From Polyangiaceae bacterium (GTDB taxonomy: Bacteria; Myxococcota_A; Polyangia; HGW-17; JALWFW01), in assembly GCA_027013865.1 (NCBI GenBank), contig JALWFW010000191.1:1-35380 (forward strand): DNA of 35,380 nt, given 5' to 3'. Made by a program: the position numbers and the translations under genes. The notes below the pieces were generated by a model. The model saw nothing but the letters and a program-made list of their open reading frames with translations, was not told the DNA's origin and did no database searches. Positions 8,744 to 16,217 of the stretch are shown one piece after another; position 1 is the stretch's first letter; every line of letters begins with the position of its first letter.

Positions 8744-8778
8744 CCCGGCACGGTGCTAGCGCTCGGCACCTAGCCGGG
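8744..8778. other. Strong two-part hairpin
   Basis: CCCGGC (8744-8749) pairs with GCCGGG (8773-8778). Inside it GGTGC (8752-8756) pairs with GCACC (8766-8770), with a symmetrical 2x2 internal loop and a 9-nt terminal loop. Eleven GC-rich pairs make this one of the most stable local structures seen in the window. It lies in the gene-free region with no T-run, so it could be a structured RNA element or a DNA cruciform site. Confidence 0.5.
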
Positions 8779-8859
8779 GGATCCTCGTGTCTCCTAGGGT
8801 TCAGTCATGGGAGGGGTTATGCAATATACGTGCCAGGGGAAGGGGTCGGAATTTGACAC

Positions 8860-9503
8860 GTGTAACCTATTAAAACAAAAGAGATTTTAGACACCACACC
8901 ACATGCGGTCTGTCTGAACACCAGCCCATCTAGGCTAAGTTGGACACTTTTTGGACAGGCTTGGCCGCCTTAGGCATACGGGCGTGGAGTTCTGGCAAAC
9001 CTAGTTGGCCTGTAATCCCAAAACTTGACTACCCTGGAACACCTGCCAAGTTTCAAAAGACGCTTTTACTGTGTAACTTACTAAAATTACTTGCATAACA
9101 TACTGAAATTAAAGAACTTTTAGACGTCGCACCGCAGGCGGTCTGTCTGAACGCCGGCCCATCCCGGCCAAGTTGGACACTTTTTGGACAGGCTTGCCCG
9201 CCTTAGGCATACGGGCGCAAGGTTCTGGCAAACCTGGATGGCCCGTAATCCCAAAACTCGGCTGCCCTGGAACACCTGCCAAGTCGCAAAAGACGTTTTT
9301 ACTGTATAACTTATTGAAATTACTCATATAACATACTGAAACTAAAGGACTTTTTAGCACTACTCCACAGGAGGTCTGTCTGAAAGCCAGTCCATCTCGG
9401 CCAAGTTGGACACTTTTTAGACAGGCTTGGCCGCCTCAGGCATACGGGCGTGGGGTTCTGCTAAAACGGAATTACCTGTAATTTCAGAATCCGAATGCCC
9501 TGG
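8860..9503. repeat. 233-bp tandem direct repeat, almost three copies
   Basis: The word GTCTGTCTGAA begins at 8908, 9141 and 9374, giving an exact 233-bp period twice. Units at about 8908-9140 and 9141-9373 align nearly throughout, with a few dozen differences by eye. The third copy matches to about 9503 and then diverges. A fragment of the unit end also precedes the first copy (from about 8860). Well-conserved parts include TTGGACACTTTTTGGACAGG, which is a direct repeat of TTGGACA with an 11-bp period, and the GCC..CCTTAGGCATACGGGC segment, which can fold in unit two. No open frame is conserved, and no target-site duplication or known insertion-sequence ends were identified. Confidence 0.85.
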
Positions 9504-9607
9504 TATAGTCTCACACTGAGCCTCACGATTCCGGGGTACGGATGTCAGTGTCTTGGGTGCTAAGTGGCCCTGGTGAAGTCACTGAATGAAAAGGACGCCG
9601 CTGTGCC

Positions 9608-9637
9608 TTGGATTTTGCTTACATCCGTAACTATACC
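9608..9637 (+). promoter_or_regulatory. Weak candidate promoter for the 15-residue-repeat protein gene
   Basis: TTGGAT (9608-9613) and TATACC (9632-9637) are spaced 18 nt apart, about 43 nt before the start codon of the following gene. Both boxes match the sigma-70 consensus only partly. It is offered because no other candidate stands out in the 170 nt after the tandem repeats. Confidence 0.25.
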
Positions 9638-9679
9638 TAAGGCGTCGAACTGTTAACACGGCATGTTTTGGAGTGTAAC

Positions 9680-10897
9680 ATGATGGAATCATTGCTTTTT
9701 TCATTGATTCTCAGTTTATTGACAGGACAGGGTGTGCCCTTTGGGACTCCTGTATCCGGTAGGAAGTCCGTGTCAGGGAGAGCCGGTGCACTCGCGGAAG
9801 GCAGCCGGTCAGAGGATAGGGGTTCAGCAAACCGGCACGGGCCAAAGCAAAGGAAGACACAGGTGACTCAGGGGCAATCCAGGGGTGAAGATTCATACGT
9901 TCTTACGGTAGTGCCGACTGTGAGCGGCACTTTTTACGGTATTGCCCAAATTTCGGTGTGGCGCATAAGTGCCCGGCGTTTTTACGGACTGGTACAGACT
10001 GGTATAGGCTCGTGCAGGGCGGGCAGGTTCGTGGGGGCAGTGCAGTTGGGTCTGTTCTCCCATGCCAGCGTGTTCCGCGGACTACTTCAGGCAGGCGTAC
10101 TGGCCTCCGATGCTATGGATTTTGCCGGACTACTGCAAATATCCTCGGGCGTGAACGTGTCAGAGAACTTCCGGGGAGTCGCCCAGATTGCATTGGGTAA
10201 CGTGTCCAGTAAGTTCCGGGGACTGCTTCAGGCCGGTTATGCGAATATCGCATCGAGATTCAGGGGAGTGACGCAAATTGGTGTCATGAACGATGCTGAT
10301 GATTTTGGTGGTCTTGCCCAGGTTGGCATAGTCAACGACTCCACAGACTTCGTAGGAGCATTTCAGGCATTGGGAATGAACACGGCAGTGCGCTTTCATG
10401 GCATCGCTCAGGTGGCCCTGATTTTTAACAGTGCTGGTGAATTCAGAGGACTGGCTCAGGTAGGCTTTATGAATTTTGCCAATAATTTCAAAGGGTTACT
10501 CCAGGTTGGTCTGGTCAACAACATACGCGCGATTTATTATCTGTCGCAAAGGGACCTGAAGGACGACGGATTTATCCGCATGGTGCCTTTCAGAGGCGGA
10601 GTGTTCCGCGGGATACAGGTAGGACTGCTCAGCAGCGCCCACGTCCTGGAGGGTATTCAGGCGGGTAGTGTGAACATGGTTGACAGCGGAACCGGGGCTC
10701 AAGTGGGAATTTTCAGCCGGGCCGGTCTGTTCAGGGGACTTCAGGTGGGTGTGGTAAACATGACCACGGAGCTCAGGGGGCTTCAGTTGGGGTTGGTCAA
10801 CTACACCTCCAGACTTCGGGGTGTCCAGATAGGACTTCTGAACATGAGCCGTTCGGGTGGTCTTCCTGTGATGGTGCTTGTCAATGCAGGATGGTGA
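9680..10897 (+). CDS. Exported protein made of 15-residue FRGLxQxGxxN repeats
   Basis: The product is 405 residues. It starts with a hydrophobic signal-like segment (residues 1-20), followed by a low-complexity basic and polar linker to about residue 75. About sixteen repeats of roughly 15 residues follow, of the form (F/L)(R/K)G(L/V/I)(L/A)Q(V/A)G(L/V)(V/M)N. The later repeats drop one residue (FRGLQVGVVN). A short non-repeat insert with YYLSQRDLKDDG interrupts them near residue 295. The pattern resembles surface repeat proteins annotated LA_2272-like in Leptospira, and a beta-solenoid or beta-barrel fold is likely; the function is unknown. The ATG at 9680 has GGAG 6 nt upstream. The gene follows the repeat-rich region and converges on rodA with only 14 nt between the stops. 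Confidence 0.85.
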   Translation: MMESLLFSLILSLLTGQGVPFGTPVSGRKSVSGRAGALAEGSRSEDRGSANRHGPKQRKTQVTQGQSRGEDSYVLTVVPTVSGTFYGIAQISVWRISARRFYGLVQTGIGSCRAGRFVGAVQLGLFSHASVFRGLLQAGVLASDAMDFAGLLQISSGVNVSENFRGVAQIALGNVSSKFRGLLQAGYANIASRFRGVTQIGVMNDADDFGGLAQVGIVNDSTDFVGAFQALGMNTAVRFHGIAQVALIFNSAGEFRGLAQVGFMNFANNFKGLLQVGLVNNIRAIYYLSQRDLKDDGFIRMVPFRGGVFRGIQVGLLSSAHVLEGIQAGSVNMVDSGTGAQVGIFSRAGLFRGLQVGVVNMTTELRGLQLGLVNYTSRLRGVQIGLLNMSRSGGLPVMVLVNAGW

Positions 10898-10911
10898 AGG
10901 GCAGGCGTCTT

Positions 10912-12015
10912 TCACAAGGTGTCTATACGCGAGGACACGCTCATGAGAAGTCCGGCTCCTATCATGAAGGTGAGCACGGACGAGCCTCCATAACTGAAAA
11001 GGGGCAGGGTGATCCCCACCACCGGCATGAGGCCCATGACCATGCCCAGGTTTATGAACGTGTGCCAGAAGAACATGGCACCGACTCCCAGACACAGCAC
11101 CGAAGCGAAACGGTCACGTGCCCGCAGCGCCAGGCGGATGGACCAGATGACCAGAACCGCGTAAAGGCCGATGAGTACCATGCCGCCTATGAAACCCCAT
11201 TCTTCGCACCATACCGAGAAGGGGAAGTCACTCCACTGGGCAGGCAAAAACTTGTACTGGCTCTGAGTGCCCTGGAGAAATCCTTTTCCGAAGAAGTTGC
11301 CCGATCCAATGGCATATATGGACTGACGGATGTGCCAGCCTGATCCCGTGGGATCGGATGCTGGATCGAGGAACGTGAGGATACGGGCCTTCTGGTAGTC
11401 CTTGAGCACGAAAGTCCAGATCAGGGGAAGCAGGGCCAGACCAAAGGTGGCCAGGGTGAGAACCGAACGCAGCCTGAGTTTGAGCAGGAACATGATGGAG
11501 AAGAATATGAGCAGCAACATGATTCCCGTACCCAGGTCGGGTTGCAGCAGGATCATCAGGAACGGTATACCAACCAGCACCGACGGCATGGCCAGGTCCT
11601 TGATGGAACGACCTTCTTCAGTAGAGGGTGGGGATGCATGGATGTAGTGGCCCAGGGCGATGATGAGGGCCAGCTTCATGAGCTCGGACGGCTGGACGAC
11701 AACGGGGCCCAGTACCAGCCACCTTTTTGCTCCGAGGGTGGTACGTCCTATAACGAGCACGAGTGCCAGCAAAAATAGCCCTATTGCATATATGGGATAG
11801 GCCAGGCGGTCGTAGACACGGTAATCGATGGCCGCGGTTATGAAGAATGCTGCAGTGCCAAGAAAAACGAAGTAAATCTGTTTGGTGAACAGCCGGGGAC
11901 CAAGGAAGCGGGTGGCACTATACAAGTTGAGGAGGCCAATGGCCAGGATCGAAAATATTATGAGCAGTAGCGTCCAGTCGATGCGGACGAAAAACCGGCC
12001 TTCATGCTCGAACAA
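10912..12015 (-). CDS. rodA: Rod-shape peptidoglycan polymerase RodA (SEDS family)
   Basis: The product is 367 residues and polytopic, with about ten membrane helices. It is the SEDS glycosyltransferase that polymerises lipid II during cell elongation together with a class B PBP. Family motifs are present: QPSELMKLALI (about 108-118), DP.SDP.GSGWH..QS (217-232), the putative catalytic Asp263 in WSDFPFSVWCEEWGF, and SYGGSS (341-346). The length is typical. The start is a TTG at 12015, chosen because GAGGTGA lies just upstream and no in-frame ATG fits better. It lies 33 nt downstream of the GNAT-like gene on the same strand, so the two are probably co-transcribed. No mreBCD or PBP2 gene is in the window. 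Confidence 0.95.
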   Translation of the reverse strand: MFEHEGRFFVRIDWTLLLIIFSILAIGLLNLYSATRFLGPRLFTKQIYFVFLGTAAFFITAAIDYRVYDRLAYPIYAIGLFLLALVLVIGRTTLGAKRWLVLGPVVVQPSELMKLALIIALGHYIHASPPSTEEGRSIKDLAMPSVLVGIPFLMILLQPDLGTGIMLLLIFFSIMFLLKLRLRSVLTLATFGLALLPLIWTFVLKDYQKARILTFLDPASDPTGSGWHIRQSIYAIGSGNFFGKGFLQGTQSQYKFLPAQWSDFPFSVWCEEWGFIGGMVLIGLYAVLVIWSIRLALRARDRFASVLCLGVGAMFFWHTFINLGMVMGLMPVVGITLPLFSYGGSSVLTFMIGAGLLMSVSSRIDTL

Positions 12016-12018
12016 TGA

Positions 12019-12025
12019 TCACCTC
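12019..12025 (-). promoter_or_regulatory. Ribosome binding site that decides the rodA TTG start
   Basis: Read on the minus strand this is GAGGTGA, followed after three bases by TTG TTC GAG. It is the best Shine-Dalgarno match near the start of the rodA frame and supports a non-ATG start. Confidence 0.6.
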
Positions 12026-12048
12026 ACTCCCAGAAGAAGGTTCAGGGG

Positions 12049-13086
12049 TCATTCGGTTATGTCGGAGTCCTCTGCACTGATATCGTCAGCCAGATCGGGA
12101 AGCTCTTCCTCTTCCTGGGGTGCGAGATCCTGTAGTTTGCGGCCCCATACTATGACGTCATGAGGATGTTCTTTGCCGTCCAGTACGTGACGTACTAGTT
12201 GCCCCATGACTCGGAAACCGGCTGAGTGAAGGATTTCCGAACGGGTTGTGTCATCCACGCGGGCAAGAGCGAAGACAGATACGACTCCGTAGGTTTCACG
12301 GAGTTCGCGCATCAGTTCCATTATCATCCAGGAAGTGAAGTGGTGTTCCCTTTCTGTGGATGGAAGGGTGAGGATATCGATTTTTGCGTGTCCGAAAGCG
12401 TCGTTGATCTCGGCCGTGACCCAGAGTTTCTTGCGTCCCGAGCTGGCACGGACGCCTATGTGAGGCTGCGAGGCATCCTTGATGAAGGTGGTATAATGGG
12501 CATCCTGCCAGGCCTCGTCTATCAGATCCTGCAGATCCTCGGGCTCATCGATGAATGTTACCTTGATGCCCCTGGGTTCTGATATGGATGGTGGATCCTC
12601 GTCGAATTCGGGCCTTTTCTCGTGTGCCAGTTTTGCGATGCCGCCGGTTACTGGCTCACCATCCTCGTAGAGTCTGCTCATGACATAGGCATCAGCCGTA
12701 CGGAAGTACAGCGGGACTACGGCTTCCTTGGAGAACCCCACGGTACGCCACGAGGATGTATCCTGTTTTTCCACCAGCGTGTAAACCTTGCGCAGACCCC
12801 TGAGTCTGGCGATGGTATCGAAGATTTGACATTTGCGCTTGTACTGCTGCATGCGGTAGTCGATCACACGCATGGTCTTGTTGGTGTGATCTATCAGAAG
12901 GGTCATGTCGATGTCCGGGCTCTTGTAATGTAGGCGCTCGTACAGGTAGGGCCTGTCTTTGCGCTGATCCTCGTTCTGCTGGATCAGTTCCTTCATCCCG
13001 GGGATGGCCTGAGATTTCCTGGCCTGCTGCTTCCTTCTTTTGGCTCCGCCCAACTTTTTGACTTTACCAGGCTTCTTGCTGATCAT
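12049..13086 (-). CDS. AblB-like two-domain GNAT-family protein
   Basis: The product is 345 residues. A very basic N-terminus (about 1-26) precedes a domain at about 57-145 whose pattern (VYTLVEK...VGFSKEAVVPLYF...DAYVMSRLY) resembles the N-terminal half of beta-lysine N-acetyltransferase AblB/YodP. A GNAT-like domain follows at about 175-320 and closes with AGFRVMGQLVRH...DVIVWGRKL. The usual acetyl-CoA loop (Q/RxxGxG/A) is not evident: the equivalent segment reads LPSTEREHHFTSWM. Catalytic activity is therefore uncertain, and no lysine 2,3-aminomutase gene is nearby. An acidic tail ends the protein. The ATG at 13086 has AGGGG 7 nt upstream. It probably forms an operon with rodA and is transcribed divergently from thiI. 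Confidence 0.7.
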   Translation of the reverse strand: MISKKPGKVKKLGGAKRRKQQARKSQAIPGMKELIQQNEDQRKDRPYLYERLHYKSPDIDMTLLIDHTNKTMRVIDYRMQQYKRKCQIFDTIARLRGLRKVYTLVEKQDTSSWRTVGFSKEAVVPLYFRTADAYVMSRLYEDGEPVTGGIAKLAHEKRPEFDEDPPSISEPRGIKVTFIDEPEDLQDLIDEAWQDAHYTTFIKDASQPHIGVRASSGRKKLWVTAEINDAFGHAKIDILTLPSTEREHHFTSWMIMELMRELRETYGVVSVFALARVDDTTRSEILHSAGFRVMGQLVRHVLDGKEHPHDVIVWGRKLQDLAPQEEEELPDLADDISAEDSDITE

Positions 13087-13285
13087 ACGGATACCCCTCT
13101 CATCAGGATCAGCTTTTATAGTATCAAAGCAGTTCTAGTCAATACTGGGATGCTTTAATCGCAGTTACCTCGGACCCGGGATGGGGCTGTGCAGATACGC
13201 AAACCGTTCGGATGGGCCGTGTATGGGGCTTCAGATGTCTTGCCTAGTCAGGCCCTCCATGCTACAGGAAGGAGCGGAGGTGCAT

Positions 13286-14413
13286 ATGACCGGACGACCC
13301 ATAACCGTGCTCAGGCTTGGCGAGGTGTTCCTCAAGGGACGCAACCGTTCTTGGTTCCTGAAGAAACTGGTGGACAACGCAAAGCGTATCTCGCCAAACA
13401 TCCAGCTCCGTCATTCCCGCATCATATGTACCGATCCAGTTCCTCCAGAGGAGTTCACGCGTCTTTTTGGCATAACCAGTATCAGCCCTGCCCGGGAGAT
13501 TTCCCAGAATCTCGATGAGGCAGCCGATGCAGCAGTGGAACTGCTCAGTGACCTCAGGCCGGAGTCGTTCAAAGTAGAGGCCGTACGCAGTGACAAGTCG
13601 TTCCCCGTGAAGTCGCCAGACATAGCCCGACAGGTGGGAGGGGAGATCGCCGAGCGTACCGGCCTTCGCGTGGACGTCCACGATCCGCATACCGTGGTAC
13701 TGGTGGAAATCGGTCGCGAGCTGTCTTTTGTGTCGGCTGGCCGTATTCCGGGTCCCGGCGGGTTGCCGGTGGGAGTCTCCGGGCGCGGCATTCTGCTTCT
13801 TTCCGGTGGCATCGACTCTCCGGTGGCAGGATCCATGATGCTCAAACGTGGTATGGATGTCGTCCCGCTGTGCTTCCATGCGCCTCCATATACCGATGAT
13901 AGGTTGGTGGAGAAACTGACCTCCCTTGCCCGCCGTCTTCACGACTGGGGTGGCAGTGACACCATGTACCTTGCCAACTTCACCGAGGTTCAGAAAATCC
14001 TCAGATACCTTTCTCCGGGGAAGCTCACCATTATCCGCTACCGCCGCATGATGATGCGTGTGGCCTCTCTACTGGCGGAGCGTCTGAGGGCTCAGACCAT
14101 CATCACCGGAGAGTCCCTTGGGCAGGTGGCCAGTCAGACCATTCAGAACATGACAGCCATAGAAGATGCAGCCCGTCTGCCTGTCATGCGTCCTCTCATT
14201 GGGCTGGACAAAGAAGAAATTATAAAAAGAGCAAAGAAATTAGGTAGTTACGAGATTTCTATCATTCCTCAGGAAGATACCTGTACTCTTTTCGCGCCTC
14301 CTTCACCCGAAACCAAGGCAAAACTGGAGGTGGTCGAGAAAAGCGAGTCTTCCGTGGATGTATGGGACATGGCCCGCTCTCTGGTGGACTCACTCGAGGA
14401 GGTGCATCTGTGA
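13286..14413 (+). CDS. thiI: tRNA 4-thiouridine synthetase ThiI, without rhodanese domain
   Basis: The product is 375 residues. An N-terminal ferredoxin-like plus THUMP region (about 1-160) binds tRNA. A PP-loop ATPase domain (SGGIDSP from residue 173) adenylates uridine 8 for sulfur transfer. The C-terminal segment EDTCTLFAPPSPETKAKLE matches the conserved Cys-containing motif of the family. There is no C-terminal rhodanese domain, as in the short Bacillus-type ThiI, so the sulfur would come from an IscS/NifZ-type partner directly (inference). I chose the ATG at 13286 because GGAGG lies 5 nt upstream and the protein then begins at the fold; in-frame ATGs at 13181 and 13259 are less likely. 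Its TGA overlaps the GTG of the next gene. Confidence 0.93.
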   Translation: MTGRPITVLRLGEVFLKGRNRSWFLKKLVDNAKRISPNIQLRHSRIICTDPVPPEEFTRLFGITSISPAREISQNLDEAADAAVELLSDLRPESFKVEAVRSDKSFPVKSPDIARQVGGEIAERTGLRVDVHDPHTVVLVEIGRELSFVSAGRIPGPGGLPVGVSGRGILLLSGGIDSPVAGSMMLKRGMDVVPLCFHAPPYTDDRLVEKLTSLARRLHDWGGSDTMYLANFTEVQKILRYLSPGKLTIIRYRRMMMRVASLLAERLRAQTIITGESLGQVASQTIQNMTAIEDAARLPVMRPLIGLDKEEIIKRAKKLGSYEISIIPQEDTCTLFAPPSPETKAKLEVVEKSESSVDVWDMARSLVDSLEEVHL

Positions 14414-14829
14414 GTCGCGTACTTGCAGTGGACTATGGAACCAAACGCATCGGCCTGGCAGTCTCCGACGAGGGACGAGTGCTGGCCTCACCTCTAGAGG
14501 TGGTAACCCCCAAGACGGCCAGGGAACCGGTATCCTATATAATAAAACGCGCTACCGAACTCGGCTGCTCCACCATAGTGGTGGGGATGCCTTATGCCCT
14601 CGACGGATCCATGAGTCCCATGACGAGGCGTGCGGAGGCATTCGCCGGGAAGTTGGAAAAGGCATTTTCCGGGGAAGTGGTACGCCTAGACGAGCGGTTT
14701 ACGTCTAAGGAGGCAGAGGCCGTACTCCTGGCCCAGGACGTGAGCCGGGCCCAGCGGCGCAGGGTCGTGGACAAGGTGGCAGCGGCCATAATTCTTCAGA
14801 CATATCTGGACATGCAGTCATCGCGATGA
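14410..14829 (+). CDS. yqgF: YqgF/RuvX-family pre-16S rRNA nuclease / Holliday junction resolvase homologue
   Basis: The product is 139 residues, the usual size. It is an RNase H-like fold protein with the family motifs VLAVDYGTKRIGLAVSD (Asp8), VVGMPYALDGS, DERFTSKEAE and DKVAAAIILQTYLD. The acidic residues of these motifs form the active site in homologues, which process the 16S rRNA 5' end or act on branched DNA. The start is GTG at 14410, overlapping the thiI stop as GTGA, with GAGGAGG 7 nt upstream. A longer frame from 14362 would add residues that do not fit the family. Its stop overlaps the mltG start as ATGA. Confidence 0.95.
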   Translation: MSRVLAVDYGTKRIGLAVSDEGRVLASPLEVVTPKTAREPVSYIIKRATELGCSTIVVGMPYALDGSMSPMTRRAEAFAGKLEKAFSGEVVRLDERFTSKEAEAVLLAQDVSRAQRRRVVDKVAAAIILQTYLDMQSSR

Positions 14830-15920
14830 ACGATAGAATCTCGAGATACATAGGCTTGGCAACTTTTATTTTGTCCCTGACACTCCTCGGCACGGTGGGC
14901 TGGCGGCTTTATGGCTTTTTGTCGCGGTATGCCGACACCCCCTTTGGTTCCGGTGGCGAGGTGAGCATATCCATTCCCAGAGGGGCCACCTTCACCCGAA
15001 TCGCCCGTATGCTCCATGAGGCCGGAGTCGTGGAAAATCCCCTGTATTTTCGCATGTTTGCTATGTTTGGTTCCGGTATTCCGGTGGTAAAGGCCGGGCA
15101 GTACACATTTAGCAGGCCGGCCTCTCCGGTTGAGGTGCTGCGGGTACTGAGGGCTGGCCCGAAAATCCATCTGGTCAGGGTGACGGTGCCGGAGGGCAAG
15201 AACATACTGGAAGTGTCGCAAATTCTTGCCGGCGCAGGACTTGGTGACCGTAGTGACTTCCTGTCCCTCATGCGCGACAAGGACCTTGCAGCAGAGCTAG
15301 GGGTCAAGGGCCCGTCCCTGGAGGGGTACCTCTTCCCCGAGACGTACAAGTTCCGCAGGGGATCGTCACCAAAAGAGATACTCTCGTACATGGTCAAGAT
15401 GCACCACAGGGTATGGGCCAGGCTCATAAAGGAGCATCCTAGAGGTTGGCGCTGGCTTCAGACCACCGTGGGCTTCGGACATCACGAGGCCGTGATCATG
15501 GCATCCCTGGTGGAGAAAGAAACCGGCGTTCCAAAGGAGCGGGGGCTCATCGCCGGCGTGTTCTACAACAGACTGTTGCGCCCGGATTTCAAACCAAAAC
15601 TGCTCCAGACGGATCCCACCATCATATACGGCTGCACGGTGCCCTTGGTGAAGAGCCGGGCATGTCGGAAGTTTCACGGACGCATCCGGCGCATCCATCT
15701 AGTGGACAGGGACAACCCCTACAGTACCTATACCCATGAGGGTCTGCCTCCTGGGCCCATATGCAGTCCGGGGCGTGCGGCCCTACTGGCGGCCATCAAG
15801 CCCACACCCAGCGATTATCTGTACTTCGTGGCCAAGACTCCAGGTGGAGAGCATTACTTTTCCCGCACCAGAGAAGAACACGAGCGTGCGGTGGACAGGT
15901 ACATCAGAAAGAAGAGGTGA
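14826..15920 (+). CDS. mltG: Endolytic murein transglycosylase MltG
   Basis: The product is 364 residues. A single N-terminal membrane helix (about 10-33) is followed by a LysM-like region (about 45-115, SISIPRGATFTRIARML) and the YceG catalytic domain. The catalytic glutamate is Glu230 in SLVEKETG, matching Glu218 of the E. coli enzyme. Further family motifs are LEGYLFPETY, GVFYNRL, QTDPTIIYG and NPYSTY. The enzyme cleaves nascent glycan strands at the inner membrane and is thought to set strand length. The start overlaps yqgF by ATGA, so translation is probably coupled; no strong ribosome site is seen. The yqgF-mltG neighbourhood is common in bacteria. Confidence 0.96.
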   Translation: MNDRISRYIGLATFILSLTLLGTVGWRLYGFLSRYADTPFGSGGEVSISIPRGATFTRIARMLHEAGVVENPLYFRMFAMFGSGIPVVKAGQYTFSRPASPVEVLRVLRAGPKIHLVRVTVPEGKNILEVSQILAGAGLGDRSDFLSLMRDKDLAAELGVKGPSLEGYLFPETYKFRRGSSPKEILSYMVKMHHRVWARLIKEHPRGWRWLQTTVGFGHHEAVIMASLVEKETGVPKERGLIAGVFYNRLLRPDFKPKLLQTDPTIIYGCTVPLVKSRACRKFHGRIRRIHLVDRDNPYSTYTHEGLPPGPICSPGRAALLAAIKPTPSDYLYFVAKTPGGEHYFSRTREEHERAVDRYIRKKR

Positions 15921-15923
15921 AAC

Positions 15924-16214
15924 ATGACAGACAGCAAGAAGACAGGACTTCCATTCGATGTGGACGTTGACGAGGACATCGCCCTCGGGGTGTATTCCAA
16001 CACATTCATAATCAATCAGACGGATCAGGACTTCATACTGGACTTCGCTTTCAGGGCACCCGGACTGGAACGGGCAAAGATAGTCAGCCGCGTGGTGGTC
16101 ACCCCCACACACATGAAGCGTCTGGCTTATCTCATGATGGAAAGTGTGAAAAAGTATGAGGAACGTTTCGGAGAGATCGACATCAACACGAAACCAAAGA
16201 CTCCGGTGAACTGA
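15924..16214 (+). CDS. DUF3467-family small protein
   Basis: The product is 96 residues and cytoplasmic, with no signal or membrane segment. The pattern YSNTFIINQTDQDFILDFAF followed by KIVSRVVVTPTHMKRLAYLM and a C-terminal amphipathic helix matches the DUF3467 family. Its biochemical role is unknown. GAGGTGA lies 4 nt before the ATG. The gene begins 3 nt after the mltG stop and so belongs to the thiI-yqgF-mltG transcription unit. Confidence 0.85.
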   Translation: MTDSKKTGLPFDVDVDEDIALGVYSNTFIINQTDQDFILDFAFRAPGLERAKIVSRVVVTPTHMKRLAYLMMESVKKYEERFGEIDINTKPKTPVN

Positions 16215-16217
16215 CCA

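Larger units (their letters stand above)
8353..9679. other. Gene-free 1.3 kb repeat-rich region
   Basis: No supported coding frame is seen; the longest minus-strand frame (about 83 codons, 9109-9360) lies inside the tandem repeat and looks accidental. The region holds a duplicated 24-nt hairpin (8362-8431), two strong hairpins (8694-8713 and 8744-8778), a 233-bp tandem repeat (about 8860-9503) and a possible promoter before the next gene. No tRNA, rRNA or transposase is recognisable. Confidence 0.7.

Noticed and set aside
8860-9503. Insertion sequence or MITE
   Set aside because: There is no transposase frame, no clear terminal inverted repeats and no target-site duplication; the tandem 233-bp period argues for array duplication instead.
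10496-11095. 199-codon minus-strand frame spanning the convergent gene ends
   Set aside because: It overlaps the well-supported repeat protein and the 3' end of rodA in another frame; the His-rich composition is typical of a shadow frame.
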